This document shows, piece after piece, positions 31,934 through 40,430 of a stretch of 64,000 nt of DNA (position 1 is its first letter; every line of letters begins with the position of its first letter). The notes beneath the pieces were generated by a model. That model was not told the origin of the DNA. It was given only the letters and a program-made list of their open reading frames with translations, and made no database searches. The stretch is taken from positions 1 to 64,000 of the forward strand of contig DASTKT010000205.1 in the NCBI GenBank assembly GCA_035715725.1, given 5' to 3'. Both the position numbers and the translations under genes were made by a program. Source of the stretch: JADGGV01 sp035715725. Lineage in GTDB: Bacteria; Gemmatimonadota; Gemmatimonadetes; Longimicrobiales; RSA9.

Positions 31934-32460
31934 CGGACCGGTCCTCCGCGACCATCCCGCGGCGCGAAGAGCTGCACCTCCGCCCCGTCCCCGGGGAGGC
32001 GGACGGTCCGGGAGAACGTCAGGCCGAGCTTCTCGAGGATGCGGATCGAGGCGCCGTTTTCCGGCGACACGATGGCGACGATGCGCTCCAGCCGAAGCGT
32101 GTCCCGCCCGTACGCCATGACGGCGGACGCGGCCTCGAAGGCGTACCCCTTCGACCAGAACTGCGGCAGGAGCGCGTAGCCGACGTCGACGTCGTCGAGG
32201 CCGGGGCGCCGCAGCAGCCCGCACATCCCGATCGGCACGCCGCCATCCTTCAGGACGGCCAGGTAGAGGCCGTGGCCGTGGCGCTCGTAGCTGTCGATCG
32301 GGCCCTTCAGGAGGTAGTCGCGGGCGTCGTCGAGCGTGCGGACGCCCTTGTCGCCGATGAAGCGGAGGTACGACGGCTGGTTCAGCAGCCCGAGGACGAA
32401 CGCGGCGTCGTCCGTGGTCAGCCGGCGGAGCACGAGCCGCTCGGTCTCGAGGATGGTCAT
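31930..32460 (-). CDS. GNAT-family N-acetyltransferase (RimJ/RimL type)
   Basis: The 176-residue protein opens with ILETERLVLRRLTTDDAAFVLGLLN, the RimJ/RimL-like start. It contains VPIGMCGLLRRPGLDDVDVGYALLPQFWSKGYAFEAASAVMAYG, with acetyl-CoA binding and the conserved WGKGYA-like stretch, and IVAIVSPENGASIRILEKLGLTF. Members acetylate N-terminal or side-chain amines of proteins, antibiotics or small molecules. Met at 32460 is preferred to the GTG at 32469 because GGAG lies ten bases upstream, while it would touch the earlier codon. The downstream gene overlaps it. Confidence 0.9.
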   Translation of the reverse strand: MTILETERLVLRRLTTDDAAFVLGLLNQPSYLRFIGDKGVRTLDDARDYLLKGPIDSYERHGHGLYLAVLKDGGVPIGMCGLLRRPGLDDVDVGYALLPQFWSKGYAFEAASAVMAYGRDTLRLERIVAIVSPENGASIRILEKLGLTFSRTVRLPGDGAEVQLFAPRDGRGGPVR

Positions 32461-32506
32461 GGACGGCACTCTCCGGGGTCGGGGCCGGCGCGGCTCAGCG
32501 GCGCCG

Positions 32507-32968
32507 CTACTGCGCCGGGAACCGCTGCCGCAATGCGCGCAGCTGCAGCGTCAGCGGCCGGAGCTCCGCGGGCGGTGCGCCGTACTCGAACGTCACCCGC
32601 TTGCGCAGCGAGGGGGTCTCCAGCTCGACGTACTCGGCGCCGCCATCCGCGCAGTCCGGGCAGCCGTACACCTCGCGCAGCCCCCGCACCGCCTCCGCGT
32701 CCACCGCGGCGGCAAGGCGACGCCACTCGTCGTCCGTCAGGGCGATCTCGGCGACGCGGGACGGGAAGCGCTCCGGCTGCCAGCTCGAGCGCGACAGGCG
32801 GGCGCGCATGCCGTCGACCTCGAGCACTTCCGTGCAGTACCCCGCGCACATCCCGAACGACGTGCCCCAGCGGAGCACCGGCGGGTTCAGCTCCGGCGCG
32901 GTCGCGGAATGGTCGCAGCCGAAGATGGCCAGGACCAGCGGGACGAGCCAGCGATAGGCATGCATCAT
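32507..32968 (-). CDS. small lipoprotein
   Basis: The 153-residue protein begins MMHAYRWLVPLVLAIFGC, so the lipobox Cys is near residue 18 and the protein is probably lipid-anchored. The mature part has pairs of Cys (MCAGYC, CPDC) and strand-helix pattern ALTDDEWRRLAAAVDAEAV, which recalls secreted DUF6438-type domains. AAGGGG stands nine bases upstream. It precedes the GNAT gene on the same strand by 46 bases. No specific function can be assigned. Confidence 0.72.
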   Translation of the reverse strand: MMHAYRWLVPLVLAIFGCDHSATAPELNPPVLRWGTSFGMCAGYCTEVLEVDGMRARLSRSSWQPERFPSRVAEIALTDDEWRRLAAAVDAEAVRGLREVYGCPDCADGGAEYVELETPSLRKRVTFEYGAPPAELRPLTLQLRALRQRFPAQ

Positions 32969-33231
32969 CGCGATCAACCCCTTCCGAGGATCGAGCCGGG
33001 GCGGTACCGCTAGACAACGTGCGGCCGGGCGGCGCCCTGACGGCCGCGCCGCGCGCGGGCGCAGCCGGGCGGCGGGCGCCCGCCCGGATCCCCGCGCCCG
33101 GCGACGTCGCAGGGAGGGGCCGTGGTTGAATCCGCCGCCGCGGCCCCGTAACGTGCCGGTTCGCGCGGCACGCGTCCAGCCGGGCCGGCCGCCGCGCGCT
33201 CCCCCGCGCTCCGTTCCGCACGAGGATACCC

Positions 33232-33909
33232 ATGGCGACGACGGCACACTTCGGCCCCGGGCTGTTCGAGTTCCTGGCCGAGCTGAAGGAGAACAACGAC
33301 CGCGCGTGGTTCGAGGCGAACAAGCGCCGCTACGCCGAGGCGGTGCAGGAGCCGATGCTGCGCTTCATCGGCGACCTCGGCGGGGCGCTGGAGCGGATCG
33401 CCCCGGAGTTCGTGGCGAACCCCCGCCGCGTCGGCGGCTCGATGTTCCGGATCCACCGCGACACACGCTTCTCGAAGGACAAGAGTCCCTACAAGACGGC
33501 CGCGGCGGCGCACTTCCGCCATTCGGCGGCGCCGAAGGGGGTGAGCGCGCCCGGCTTCTACCTGCACCTGGAGCCGGGCTCGTGCTTCGGCGGCGGCGGG
33601 ATCTACCACCCCGACCCGGGGAGCCTGAGGCGCGTCCGGGACCGGATCGCGGCGGAGCCGGAGGAGTGGCGGGAGGTGCGTCGCATGAAGCTGCCGATCC
33701 AGGGCGAGGCGCTCAAGCGGGCGCCCGCCGGCTACGACCCCGCGCATCCCTTCATCGAGGACCTGAAGCTCAAGGACCTCTACGCGATGGCGAGCTTCAC
33801 GGAGCGCGAGGTGTGCGCGCCGGACTTCCTGGAGCGCTACGCGGCCGTGTGCGCCACGACCGCGCCGCTGCTCCGGTTCGTCTCGCGGGCGCTGGAGCTG
33901 CCCTGGTAG
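33232..33909 (+). CDS. DUF2461 domain protein
   Basis: The 225-residue protein carries the whole DUF2461 pattern: FLAELKENNDRAWFEANKRRY, MFRIHRDTRFSKDKSPYKTAAAAHFRH, GFYLHLEPGSCFGGGGIYHPDP and a final TAPLLRFVSRALELP. The family is widespread in bacteria and fungi with no established activity. The start is well placed. It converges with a class C hydrolase gene; the stops are 15 bases apart. Confidence 0.92.
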   Translation: MATTAHFGPGLFEFLAELKENNDRAWFEANKRRYAEAVQEPMLRFIGDLGGALERIAPEFVANPRRVGGSMFRIHRDTRFSKDKSPYKTAAAAHFRHSAAPKGVSAPGFYLHLEPGSCFGGGGIYHPDPGSLRRVRDRIAAEPEEWREVRRMKLPIQGEALKRAPAGYDPAHPFIEDLKLKDLYAMASFTEREVCAPDFLERYAAVCATTAPLLRFVSRALELPW

Positions 33910-33924
33910 GACGGCTGAACGGGC

Positions 33925-35133
33925 TCAGTCGTCGATCGCCTGGTACGCCGAGGTCCAGAAGTCGACGGCGACGTCGGGAGGCGCCGGGGACGTCCAGGCG
34001 CGCTGCGTCAGCAGGATCCCGGTCAGCTCCTCCTCGGGGTCGGAGTACCAGGAGGTGCCCAGGCCGCCATCCCAGCCGAAGCGGCCGGGAGTCGCGGACA
34101 GGTCGTCGCGCCGCGTCACGACGGAGAGGCCGAACCCCCAGCCGTGTGTGTCGAAGTAGCCGGGGAGCAGCCCGGAGGCCGCCTTCTGCGCGGGCGTCAG
34201 GTGGTCGGCGGTCATGGTCTCGACCGACGGCCGGGACAGGATGCGCTCGCGGCCGTGCCGGCCCTGGTTCAGCATCATCTGGGCGAACGCGAAATAGTCG
34301 TCGATCGTCGAGACGAGCCCGCCGGCGGCGGAGGGGAACGCGGGCGGGCGGCTCCACTGGCCGCCCTCGACCTCGTCGTAGAGCTCGAGCGCGCCGGTCA
34401 CGGGGTCGACCCCGTAGGCGGTCACGAAGCGGTCGAGCTTCTCGGCCGGCACGCTGAACGCCGTGTCCTTCATCCCGAGCGGCTCGAAGATGCGCTCGCG
34501 CAGGAACGTCTCCAGCGACCGGCCGGACGCCCGCGCGATCAGCACACCCAGCACGTCCGCCGCCGTGTTGTACAGCCACATCTCGCCGGGCTGGTGCAGG
34601 AGCGGCAACATCCCCAGGCGACGGATCCATTCGTCCGGCGCCGGCGGCACCGCCGGCCGCGGCGGGCCCTGCCCCAGGCGCAGCTCCGTCATCGCCTCCT
34701 GGATCGGATACGTGTCCGGCGGCGCCATGACGACGCCGTAGCCCATGCGGAACGTGAGCACGTCGCGCACGGTGAGCGGCCGCGTCGCCGGCACCGTGTC
34801 GTCGAGCGCGCCGTCGACCCGCCTCAGCACCCGGCGGCCGGCCAGCTCGGGGAGGAGGCGGTCCACCGGCTCGTCCAGCCGCAGCTTGCACTCCTCGACG
34901 AGGATCATCGCCGCCGCGGCCGCGACCGGCTTCGTCAGCGACGCGATGCGGAAGATCGTCTCGCGCCGGACGGGATCGCCGCCGAGCGTCTTCACGCCCA
35001 TCGCGTCCACGTGCACCTCGCCCCGCCGGCTCACGAGCGTGACCAGCCCGGGCACGTCGCCTCGCTCGACGTGCCCCGCCATGACATCGCGCATGCGGGC
35101 GAGGCGCGTCCTGGAGAGTCCTCCGATGCTCAT
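33925..35133 (-). CDS. class C beta-lactamase-family serine hydrolase
   Basis: The 402-residue protein is a penicillin-binding-protein/class C type hydrolase. The SxxK motif is SLTK at residues 65-68 (FRIASLTKPVAAAAAMILVEE), the YxN motif is YNT at 188-190, and a HGWGFGLSV segment plays the part of the KTG box. No signal peptide is seen, so it may be cytoplasmic, like many EstB-type esterases. Activity could be esterase, D-aminopeptidase or beta-lactamase-like. AAGGAG precedes the Met at 35133. It is a single-gene unit. Confidence 0.9.
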   Translation of the reverse strand: MSIGGLSRTRLARMRDVMAGHVERGDVPGLVTLVSRRGEVHVDAMGVKTLGGDPVRRETIFRIASLTKPVAAAAAMILVEECKLRLDEPVDRLLPELAGRRVLRRVDGALDDTVPATRPLTVRDVLTFRMGYGVVMAPPDTYPIQEAMTELRLGQGPPRPAVPPAPDEWIRRLGMLPLLHQPGEMWLYNTAADVLGVLIARASGRSLETFLRERIFEPLGMKDTAFSVPAEKLDRFVTAYGVDPVTGALELYDEVEGGQWSRPPAFPSAAGGLVSTIDDYFAFAQMMLNQGRHGRERILSRPSVETMTADHLTPAQKAASGLLPGYFDTHGWGFGLSVVTRRDDLSATPGRFGWDGGLGTSWYSDPEEELTGILLTQRAWTSPAPPDVAVDFWTSAYQAIDD

Positions 35134-35281
35134 CGCATGTCTCCTTCGGGGTGTCGTCCGTGAGGGTCGGGGCCGGGTCGCGGAACGGATCGATATCACA
35201 CGGGGGCGCGGCGGCACAGAGCGGCGCGGCCGGCGGGCTCCGACGCCGTGGAGCTTCCGTTCGCGGCCGGGGCGCGGGCGG

Positions 35282-35944
35282 TCACGCCGGGTCCCCGGTG
35301 TCCTCCGTGCCCGTGTCGGCTACACCGAAGCTATAGGACACGCTGCCTTCGCCGAACAAGTCGCCGGAGGGGATCAGGCGCCAGCCCTCCGCCGAGCGCC
35401 GGAGGCTGCCGACCTCCAGCCAGCCCTGCCCGGGCGGCGCGCCGCGCGGCCGGCAGCGGTAGAGCACGTGCGCGAGATCCTCGTCCTCGTGGACGGCGCC
35501 GATCACGATCCGGTCGGGGACCGGCGGCACCTCCCCGGCGATCTCGGGCGGAACGTCGCGCCCCGCGCGCTCGGCCCAGACGCGGAACTGCCAGCGCGGG
35601 TCCCTGGCCTCGAGGTGACGGGCCAGGAGCTCGTCGGCCGCGAGCGCCTCGAGCTCCTCGGGCGAGCGGACGCCGGCGAACTCCCGAACCAGGTGCGCGT
35701 CGAGATCCAACGCGACGCGGTTGTGGCGGTCGGCAAGGTACGCCGCGACCGCTTCGGGCATCTCCGGCTCGTGGCGCCGCATCTCCTGGGCCGTGACCGT
35801 GTGCGGCACCGGCCGGGCGTACTGTCGCCATTGCTCCGTGTGCCGCGCGAGCTCCTCGGGGTGGACCAGGTGCGCGACGGCGAGCCAGTCCCCCGCCTCC
35901 AGCGCATCGATCGCCCGCCGAACGATGTCTTCCGGGGCTTCCAT
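35282..35944 (-). CDS. hypothetical protein, possibly NTF2-like fold
   Basis: The 220-residue product has an acidic composition and starts MEAPEDIVRRAIDALEAGDWLAVAHLVHPEEL. This helix pattern is usual for SnoaL/NTF2-like domains, in which a cone-shaped pocket binds ligands. The C-terminal half has strands VIGAVHEDEDLAHVLYRC and WLEVGSLRRSAEGWRLIPSG and ends with a Ser/Thr/Asp-rich tail. No signal peptide or catalytic motif is visible. The start at 35944 is the first Met of the conserved-looking region, although the frame is open far upstream. Confidence 0.65.
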   Translation of the reverse strand: MEAPEDIVRRAIDALEAGDWLAVAHLVHPEELARHTEQWRQYARPVPHTVTAQEMRRHEPEMPEAVAAYLADRHNRVALDLDAHLVREFAGVRSPEELEALAADELLARHLEARDPRWQFRVWAERAGRDVPPEIAGEVPPVPDRIVIGAVHEDEDLAHVLYRCRPRGAPPGQGWLEVGSLRRSAEGWRLIPSGDLFGEGSVSYSFGVADTGTEDTGDPA

Positions 35945-36019
35945 GTCCGCTCTCCAGGGTTGAAGAATGAAGGGTGCGCGACCTCCTAAGGGGGCGAGGG
36001 GATCGCGGCGGTTCCCGAT

Positions 36020-36523
36020 GTGACGGGGTCGTTGCCACTCGAGCGGACGAACACGTGCGCGACGCCCGGGCCGCGGAAGTCGAGGGCCGGTGTCCGCGTC
36101 GCATTCCTCTTCGATACCGACGCGATCTCCGAGCTCCTCCGGCCACAACCGCTCAGGGCGTACGTCGAGTGGTTGGGTGTGGTGCCGCGCGAGGAGCAGG
36201 TCGCCAGCGCTGTCACGATCGGCGAGCGGTTCAAGGGTGCCTATCGCTCCCAGGCCAGCGAGCGACACGTCCGCAACATCGAAGAGCGCGTGCTGCCTGC
36301 CCTCACGGTGCGCCCCTACGACGTGGCGACCGCCCGCGGGTTCGGGCGGATCCGGGCGGCGCTGGAGCGGAAGGGGAGGATCTTCCCCGATGTCGACCTC
36401 CAGATCGCCGCGACGGCCATCCACCACGGGCTCGCGCTCGTCCCAGGCGACGTCCGCCACTTCGAACGCATCGCCGACCTCCGCCTGAACCGCATTCTGG
36501 CTGAAGCGAGGCGAGACCGCTGA
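36020..36523 (+). CDS. PIN-domain ribonuclease (VapC-like), orphan
   Basis: The PIN core begins at VAFLFDTDAISELLRP with the first acidic residue. It continues with AVTIGERFKGAYRS (second acidic residue) and FPDVDLQIAATAI (third). It should cleave RNA as a toxin of a VapBC-type module. The fold starts about 25 codons into the frame, and no usual start lies near it. GTG at 36020 is the first start codon, giving an unusually long, Pro/Arg-rich N-terminus. No antitoxin gene is recognised just upstream. The locus may therefore be a remnant of a toxin-antitoxin pair or a fusion of the antitoxin end with the toxin. Confidence 0.72.
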   Translation: MTGSLPLERTNTCATPGPRKSRAGVRVAFLFDTDAISELLRPQPLRAYVEWLGVVPREEQVASAVTIGERFKGAYRSQASERHVRNIEERVLPALTVRPYDVATARGFGRIRAALERKGRIFPDVDLQIAATAIHHGLALVPGDVRHFERIADLRLNRILAEARRDR

Positions 36524-36721
36524 ACGGCAGTCCCAAGATCGTCGCTGCGCCGGCGCGACTCCAACCGGGATGTTCCCGCCACTTCCGCCACGAGCGGCGA
36601 GGGCCGGTACTCGCCGTTCGGGCGTCGGTGATCGGCGGCTCCGCCATCGCGCGCATCTTGCGGCGCGGACCGGGTCGGGCGGCGCCGGACGCCGCGCCCA
36701 CGCGCGAACGCTGGGGACGAC

Positions 36722-37453
36722 ATGAGGATACTGGTCTGCAACGACGACGGGATCTACAGCCCGGGGATCCGCTGCCTGGCGGAGGTCGCGGCGCAGTTCG
36801 GGCAGGTGCGGATCGTGGCGCCGGACGTGGAGCAGTCGTCGACGGGGCACGCGATCACGCACTCGCGGCCGCTGTCGTACCGGCGGACGCCGCTCGACGG
36901 GTTCGAGGCGTACCGGGTGAACGGGACGCCGGCGGACTGCGTGGCGCTGGGGGCGTACAACTGGGACAAGGTGGACCTGGTGCTGTCGGGGATCAACCTG
37001 GGGCCGAACCTGGGGAACGGGATCTGGCACTCGGGGACCGTGGCGGCGGCGAAGCAGGCGGCGCTGCTGGGGCTGCGGGGGATCGCGTTCAGCACGCCGA
37101 CGACGAGCGACCAGCCGGACTTCGACGGGATGGGGCCCTGGGTGGCGCGGGTGCTGGAGCCGCTGCTCGAGCTGGATGAGCTGCGGCTGGTGAACGTGAA
37201 CGTGCCGGACCGCCCGAAGGGCGTGTGCTGGACGCGGCAGTCGGCGCGGCACTACGACGGGCGCGTGGTGCCGGCGCAGGACCCGCAGGGGCGCACGATC
37301 TACTGGATCACCGTGACGCCGATCGAGCACGTGGAGCCGGGCACCGACCGCTGGGCCGTGGAGCACGACCTGGTGTCGATCACGCCGCTGCTCCTCGACC
37401 TCACCGACGAGCGGGAGCTGCAGGAGGCCAGCGAGCGCAAGCCGCTGGAGTAG
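36722..37453 (+). CDS. surE: 5'/3'-nucleotidase SurE
   Basis: SurE removes phosphate from nucleoside 5'- and 3'-monophosphates and short polyphosphates in stationary phase. The 243-residue protein shows the metal-binding start ILVCNDDGIYSPGI (Asp8, Asp9), the QSSTGHAIT loop with the conserved Ser, VNGTPADCVALG, and LVLSGINLGPNLGNGIWHSGTVAAA. These are all family hallmarks. No partner pcm or umpA gene is adjacent; the nearest gene upstream is the PIN nuclease. Confidence 0.95.
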   Translation: MRILVCNDDGIYSPGIRCLAEVAAQFGQVRIVAPDVEQSSTGHAITHSRPLSYRRTPLDGFEAYRVNGTPADCVALGAYNWDKVDLVLSGINLGPNLGNGIWHSGTVAAAKQAALLGLRGIAFSTPTTSDQPDFDGMGPWVARVLEPLLELDELRLVNVNVPDRPKGVCWTRQSARHYDGRVVPAQDPQGRTIYWITVTPIEHVEPGTDRWAVEHDLVSITPLLLDLTDERELQEASERKPLE

Positions 37454-37487
37454 CGCGGGGACGGCGCACGCCGCCCCCGGGCCCGCC

Positions 37488-38216
37488 TCAGCGCCGCGTC
37501 AGCGAGGCGGCGATGCGCGTGTAGTAGAGCGACGTCGTCGCCTCGAAGCCGGACTCGGTGCCGACGAAGAGCCAGATCTCGCCGGCGGCGCTGGCGGCCA
37601 CGTCGAGCGTGCGGCCGCCGGAGTCGAACGTCTTCATCTCGTAGCGCGGGGCCGTGCAGTCGCGGTTCGTGCCGGCGATGTCGCCCAGCTCGAGCACCGC
37701 GCTCCCCTCCTCCCCCTGGTTGGCCTTGTCGACGCTCAGGCGGAACCAGCCGCTCGCGGGCTCGGCGACCGGCCTCGGCTCCTCGGGCGCCGCGCCGACC
37801 TTCAGCCGCACACCCTCGCCCGGCGCGCCGCCGACGCCGATGCAGCCGGCGGGCGCGTTCGTCGCCAGCTCGACCCGGAACGCGACGCGGTAGGTGGCGC
37901 CGGGCTCGAGCCCGGTGACGCGGCGACGGAGGTACATGAAGAGGTCGTCGCTGTGGTTGTTGCCGGAGAGGAGGAAGCCCGCGCGGCCGGCGAGCGGCGC
38001 GGGGAGCGGGCGCACCTCGCCGGCGAGCTCGTAGAAGCTCTCCTGCCCGGCAGGGTAGTCGACGAAGCCGGGCGTCCACCCCTGGCGGTCGGCGTTGAAG
38101 TCCCAGACCAGATCGAGGTCGGCGTCGGCGGGGCCGGCGCCGTCGCCGGAGCAGGCCAGGAGGAGGGCGAGCGTCAGCAGCGGCGCGGCGAGCGCCCGGA
38201 ATTTCGGCATGCGCAT
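37488..38216 (-). CDS. secreted lipoprotein of unknown function
   Basis: The 242-residue protein has a signal peptide with lipobox LLLAC at about residue 22 and an acidic linker (SGDGAGPADADLD). The mature domain begins LVWDFNADRQGWTPGFVDYPAGQE. It continues with strands (YRVAFRVELATNA, WLFVGTESGFEATTSLYYTRIAASL) in a jelly-roll-like arrangement seen in carbohydrate-binding-like modules. A short Cys pair is present (GCIGVGG, RDCTAP). No catalytic motif is seen. It converges with surE, leaving 34 bases between stops. Confidence 0.72.
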   Translation of the reverse strand: MRMPKFRALAAPLLTLALLLACSGDGAGPADADLDLVWDFNADRQGWTPGFVDYPAGQESFYELAGEVRPLPAPLAGRAGFLLSGNNHSDDLFMYLRRRVTGLEPGATYRVAFRVELATNAPAGCIGVGGAPGEGVRLKVGAAPEEPRPVAEPASGWFRLSVDKANQGEEGSAVLELGDIAGTNRDCTAPRYEMKTFDSGGRTLDVAASAAGEIWLFVGTESGFEATTSLYYTRIAASLTRR

Positions 38217-38259
38217 CGGAGTCTCGGTGTCGGTGCGGTAGGCGACGACGGGCGATGCA

Positions 38260-38784
38260 TCACCCCGGCGGGGCGCCGGCCCCGGGCCGGGGCGCGTCGG
38301 GACGCAGGATCAGGCACGTCGTGGTGGCGTGCGCGCACAGGCGGCCGGCGGCGTCGGTGAGGCGGGCCTCGGCGGTCGCCACGCGGCCACCGGCGTGGAG
38401 GACGCGGGCCTCGCACTCGACGGGGCCGGTGTCCCGGGTGAGCGGGCGGACGAAGTTGACCTTGATCTCGAGCGTCGTGTAGCCGACGCCCGCCGGGAGC
38501 ATGGTCGCGACGGCGCAGCCGCCGGCCGAGTCGCAGAGCGTGGCGGCGAGGCCGCCGTGCACGACGCCGATCGGGTTGTAGTGCATCTCGCCGGGCTCGC
38601 CGCGGAAGACGACGCGGCCGGGCTCGACCGCCTTGAGCCGGAAGCCGAGCATCATGGCCATCGGCGGCGGCGGGTACTCGCCGCGGAGCATGGCGCGCAG
38701 GAAGTCGAGGCCGCTCAGGCGGCGCGCCGCGGCGGCGGTGGGGAGCGGGTCGTCCCATGTGATGGTGAGGGTACGATCGGGCAT
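38260..38784 (-). CDS. PaaI-type acyl-CoA thioesterase (hotdog fold)
   Basis: The 174-residue protein has the hotdog-fold thioesterase motif PIGVVHGGLAATLCDSAGGCAV, with the catalytic Asp in LCDSAG. GYTTLEIKVNFVRPL and GRVATAEARLTDAAGRLCAHATTTCLIL complete the fold. Such enzymes hydrolyse short or aromatic acyl-CoA thioesters, and the related HGG motif is used by phenylacetate-pathway PaaI. The start at 38784 is the first Met. It is the only gene in its unit. Confidence 0.9.
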   Translation of the reverse strand: MPDRTLTITWDDPLPTAAAARRLSGLDFLRAMLRGEYPPPPMAMMLGFRLKAVEPGRVVFRGEPGEMHYNPIGVVHGGLAATLCDSAGGCAVATMLPAGVGYTTLEIKVNFVRPLTRDTGPVECEARVLHAGGRVATAEARLTDAAGRLCAHATTTCLILRPDAPRPGAGAPPG

Positions 38785-38934
38785 CGGGGCGGCTCCGTCG
38801 CCGCGGGCGCGCAGCGGCGCACGCGGCGTACTCTCCGCCGCGGGGCATGCGCGGCGACGTGCGGTGCGGGCGTGCGGCGCACGCCGGGAACGGCGGAAGG
38901 GATAGCGCCCGGCGGGCGGGGCGGCAACCGGCGG

Positions 38935-38991
38935 GCGGCCTCCGGCGGACGCGCGGGTTCCGATGGGCGCGCGGCCTCCGGCGGACGCGCG
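38935..38991 (+). repeat. 21-bp repeat, two copies with 36-bp period
   Basis: GCGGCCTCCGGCGGACGCGC is found at 38935-38955 and again at 38971-38991, and related GGACGCGCCTCCGGCGGG follows at 39003. The repeats lie in the 386-base gap ahead of the universal stress protein gene, which otherwise holds no gene. They could be recombination-prone sequence or binding sites. Confidence 0.85.
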
Positions 38992-39170
38992 TCTCCCGGG
39001 CCGGACGCGCCTCCGGCGGGCGCGCCCCGCCACGGCGCGGCAACGCGCGCCGCGGCGACCCCGGCCCCGCCCCGCCTTTTCCTGACAGGCTTCCAAGCGA
39101 TCCCCTACAGTCCGGCCGGGCCGCGCGCGGCATCGTTTACCATGGGGACCCCCCAACGCGGAGGCGTGAG

Positions 39171-40139
39171 ATGGAGATGCGGGGCAATTCGACGGGCGGC
39201 CCGGCGATCCGATCGATCCTGGTCCCGGTGGACGGCTCGGAGTTCGGGCACACGGCCCTCGCCTGGGCGGTGCCGATCGCGCGGGGGACGAACGCGCGGC
39301 TGCACCTGGTGCACGTGCGGGCGGGCGGCGCGCACCGGGCGGACGACGAGGAGGAGCGGAAGTACCTCGACGCGGTGGCGGAGGAGGCGTGCCAGGCGCT
39401 CGGCGAGTCGGTGTCGTTCGCGGTCGTGGACGCGCCGGGCGTCTTCTCCGCGCTGCCGGCGCAGCCCCGCAGCGCCGTCGCCGGAGCGCTGTGCGACTAC
39501 GCGGAGCGGCACCTCGTCGGGCTCGCGGTCATGGCGACGCACGGCCGGCGCGGGCTCGGGCGGGCGTGGCTCGGCAGCGTCGCCGATGGGATCGTGCGGC
39601 ACGGCGGCTCGCCGGTGCTGCTGGTCCGGCCGGGCGAGGAGACGAGCGTGGCGACGCACCGGATCCGGAACGCGATCGTCGTGCTGGACGGCACGTTCGC
39701 GGGCGAGCGCGTACTGAACGCGGCGCTGGAGGTGGCCGGTCCGGGCGCTCGGTACACGCTGTTGCGGGTCGTTCCGCCGCAGCTCGTGTCGACGAGCCCG
39801 TACACGCCGCCGGTGCCGGCGGTGAACTCGCCGCAGGTGGAGGCGGCCCGCAGGGCCGCCATGGAGTACCTCGAGCGGACGGCCGCCCGGCTGCGGACCC
39901 GTGAGGTGGAGGTCGTGACCGGCACCGTCGTCGCGGCGAGCGACGAGAGCGGCGCGCGGGCGTTCGCGGACGTGACGGGGTCGGACCTCGTCGCGCTGAA
40001 GGCGCCGGGCCTCGACAGGGCGACGGTCTCGCTGCTGGCGCCGAGCCGGTCGCTGCTGCTCTACCCGACGCGGCTGGCCGAACGCGCCGCGGAGCCGCAG
40101 CGCGCGCCGAGGCCGCTCGCGATCCCGACGCCGGCGTAG
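39171..40139 (+). CDS. tandem universal stress protein
   Basis: The 322-residue protein contains two USP folds. The first is complete: SILVPVDGSEFGHTALAWAVPIA, HLVHVRAG, LAVMATHGRRGLGRAWLGSVADGIVRHGGSPVLLV, with the ATP-binding GxxG...GS pattern in GRRGLGRAWLGSVADGI. The second (NAIVVLDGTFAGERVLNAALEVA ... SDLVALKAPGLDRATVSLLAPSRSLLLYP) lacks a clear nucleotide-binding loop. Such tandem proteins respond to starvation, oxidative or low-oxygen stress. The start at 39171 is set by GGAG nine bases upstream. Confidence 0.9.
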   Translation: MEMRGNSTGGPAIRSILVPVDGSEFGHTALAWAVPIARGTNARLHLVHVRAGGAHRADDEEERKYLDAVAEEACQALGESVSFAVVDAPGVFSALPAQPRSAVAGALCDYAERHLVGLAVMATHGRRGLGRAWLGSVADGIVRHGGSPVLLVRPGEETSVATHRIRNAIVVLDGTFAGERVLNAALEVAGPGARYTLLRVVPPQLVSTSPYTPPVPAVNSPQVEAARRAAMEYLERTAARLRTREVEVVTGTVVAASDESGARAFADVTGSDLVALKAPGLDRATVSLLAPSRSLLLYPTRLAERAAEPQRAPRPLAIPTPA

Positions 40140-40430
40140 CGATCCGTCGCCGGGTCACTCCGTCCGCGGCGGCGCCACCGGTCGGACCCGCGTCGCGCGG
40201 AGCACCGGCACGCAGGGGGCCGCGGCGCGGGGCGAGGCCACCGACTCGGCGCGGATGAACGCGACGGGCTGGCACGGGTCGAGCGCCTGCACGCTCGCGC
40301 CGAGAGCGCGGCCGAGCGGCGCAGCCGCACCCCGCCCACCCCCGCGGAGCCTCCGCCAGCGCGAGGGAGAGCAACGTTGCCGGGGGCGGAGCCTGGGCGA
40401 CAGACGAGCATCGGTTCGGATCGGTCCGAC

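Noticed and set aside
35986..36234. A small minus-strand frame opposite the PIN domain
   Set aside because: It is probably a shadow; no ribosome-binding site or family pattern was found, so it was not taken as the antitoxin.
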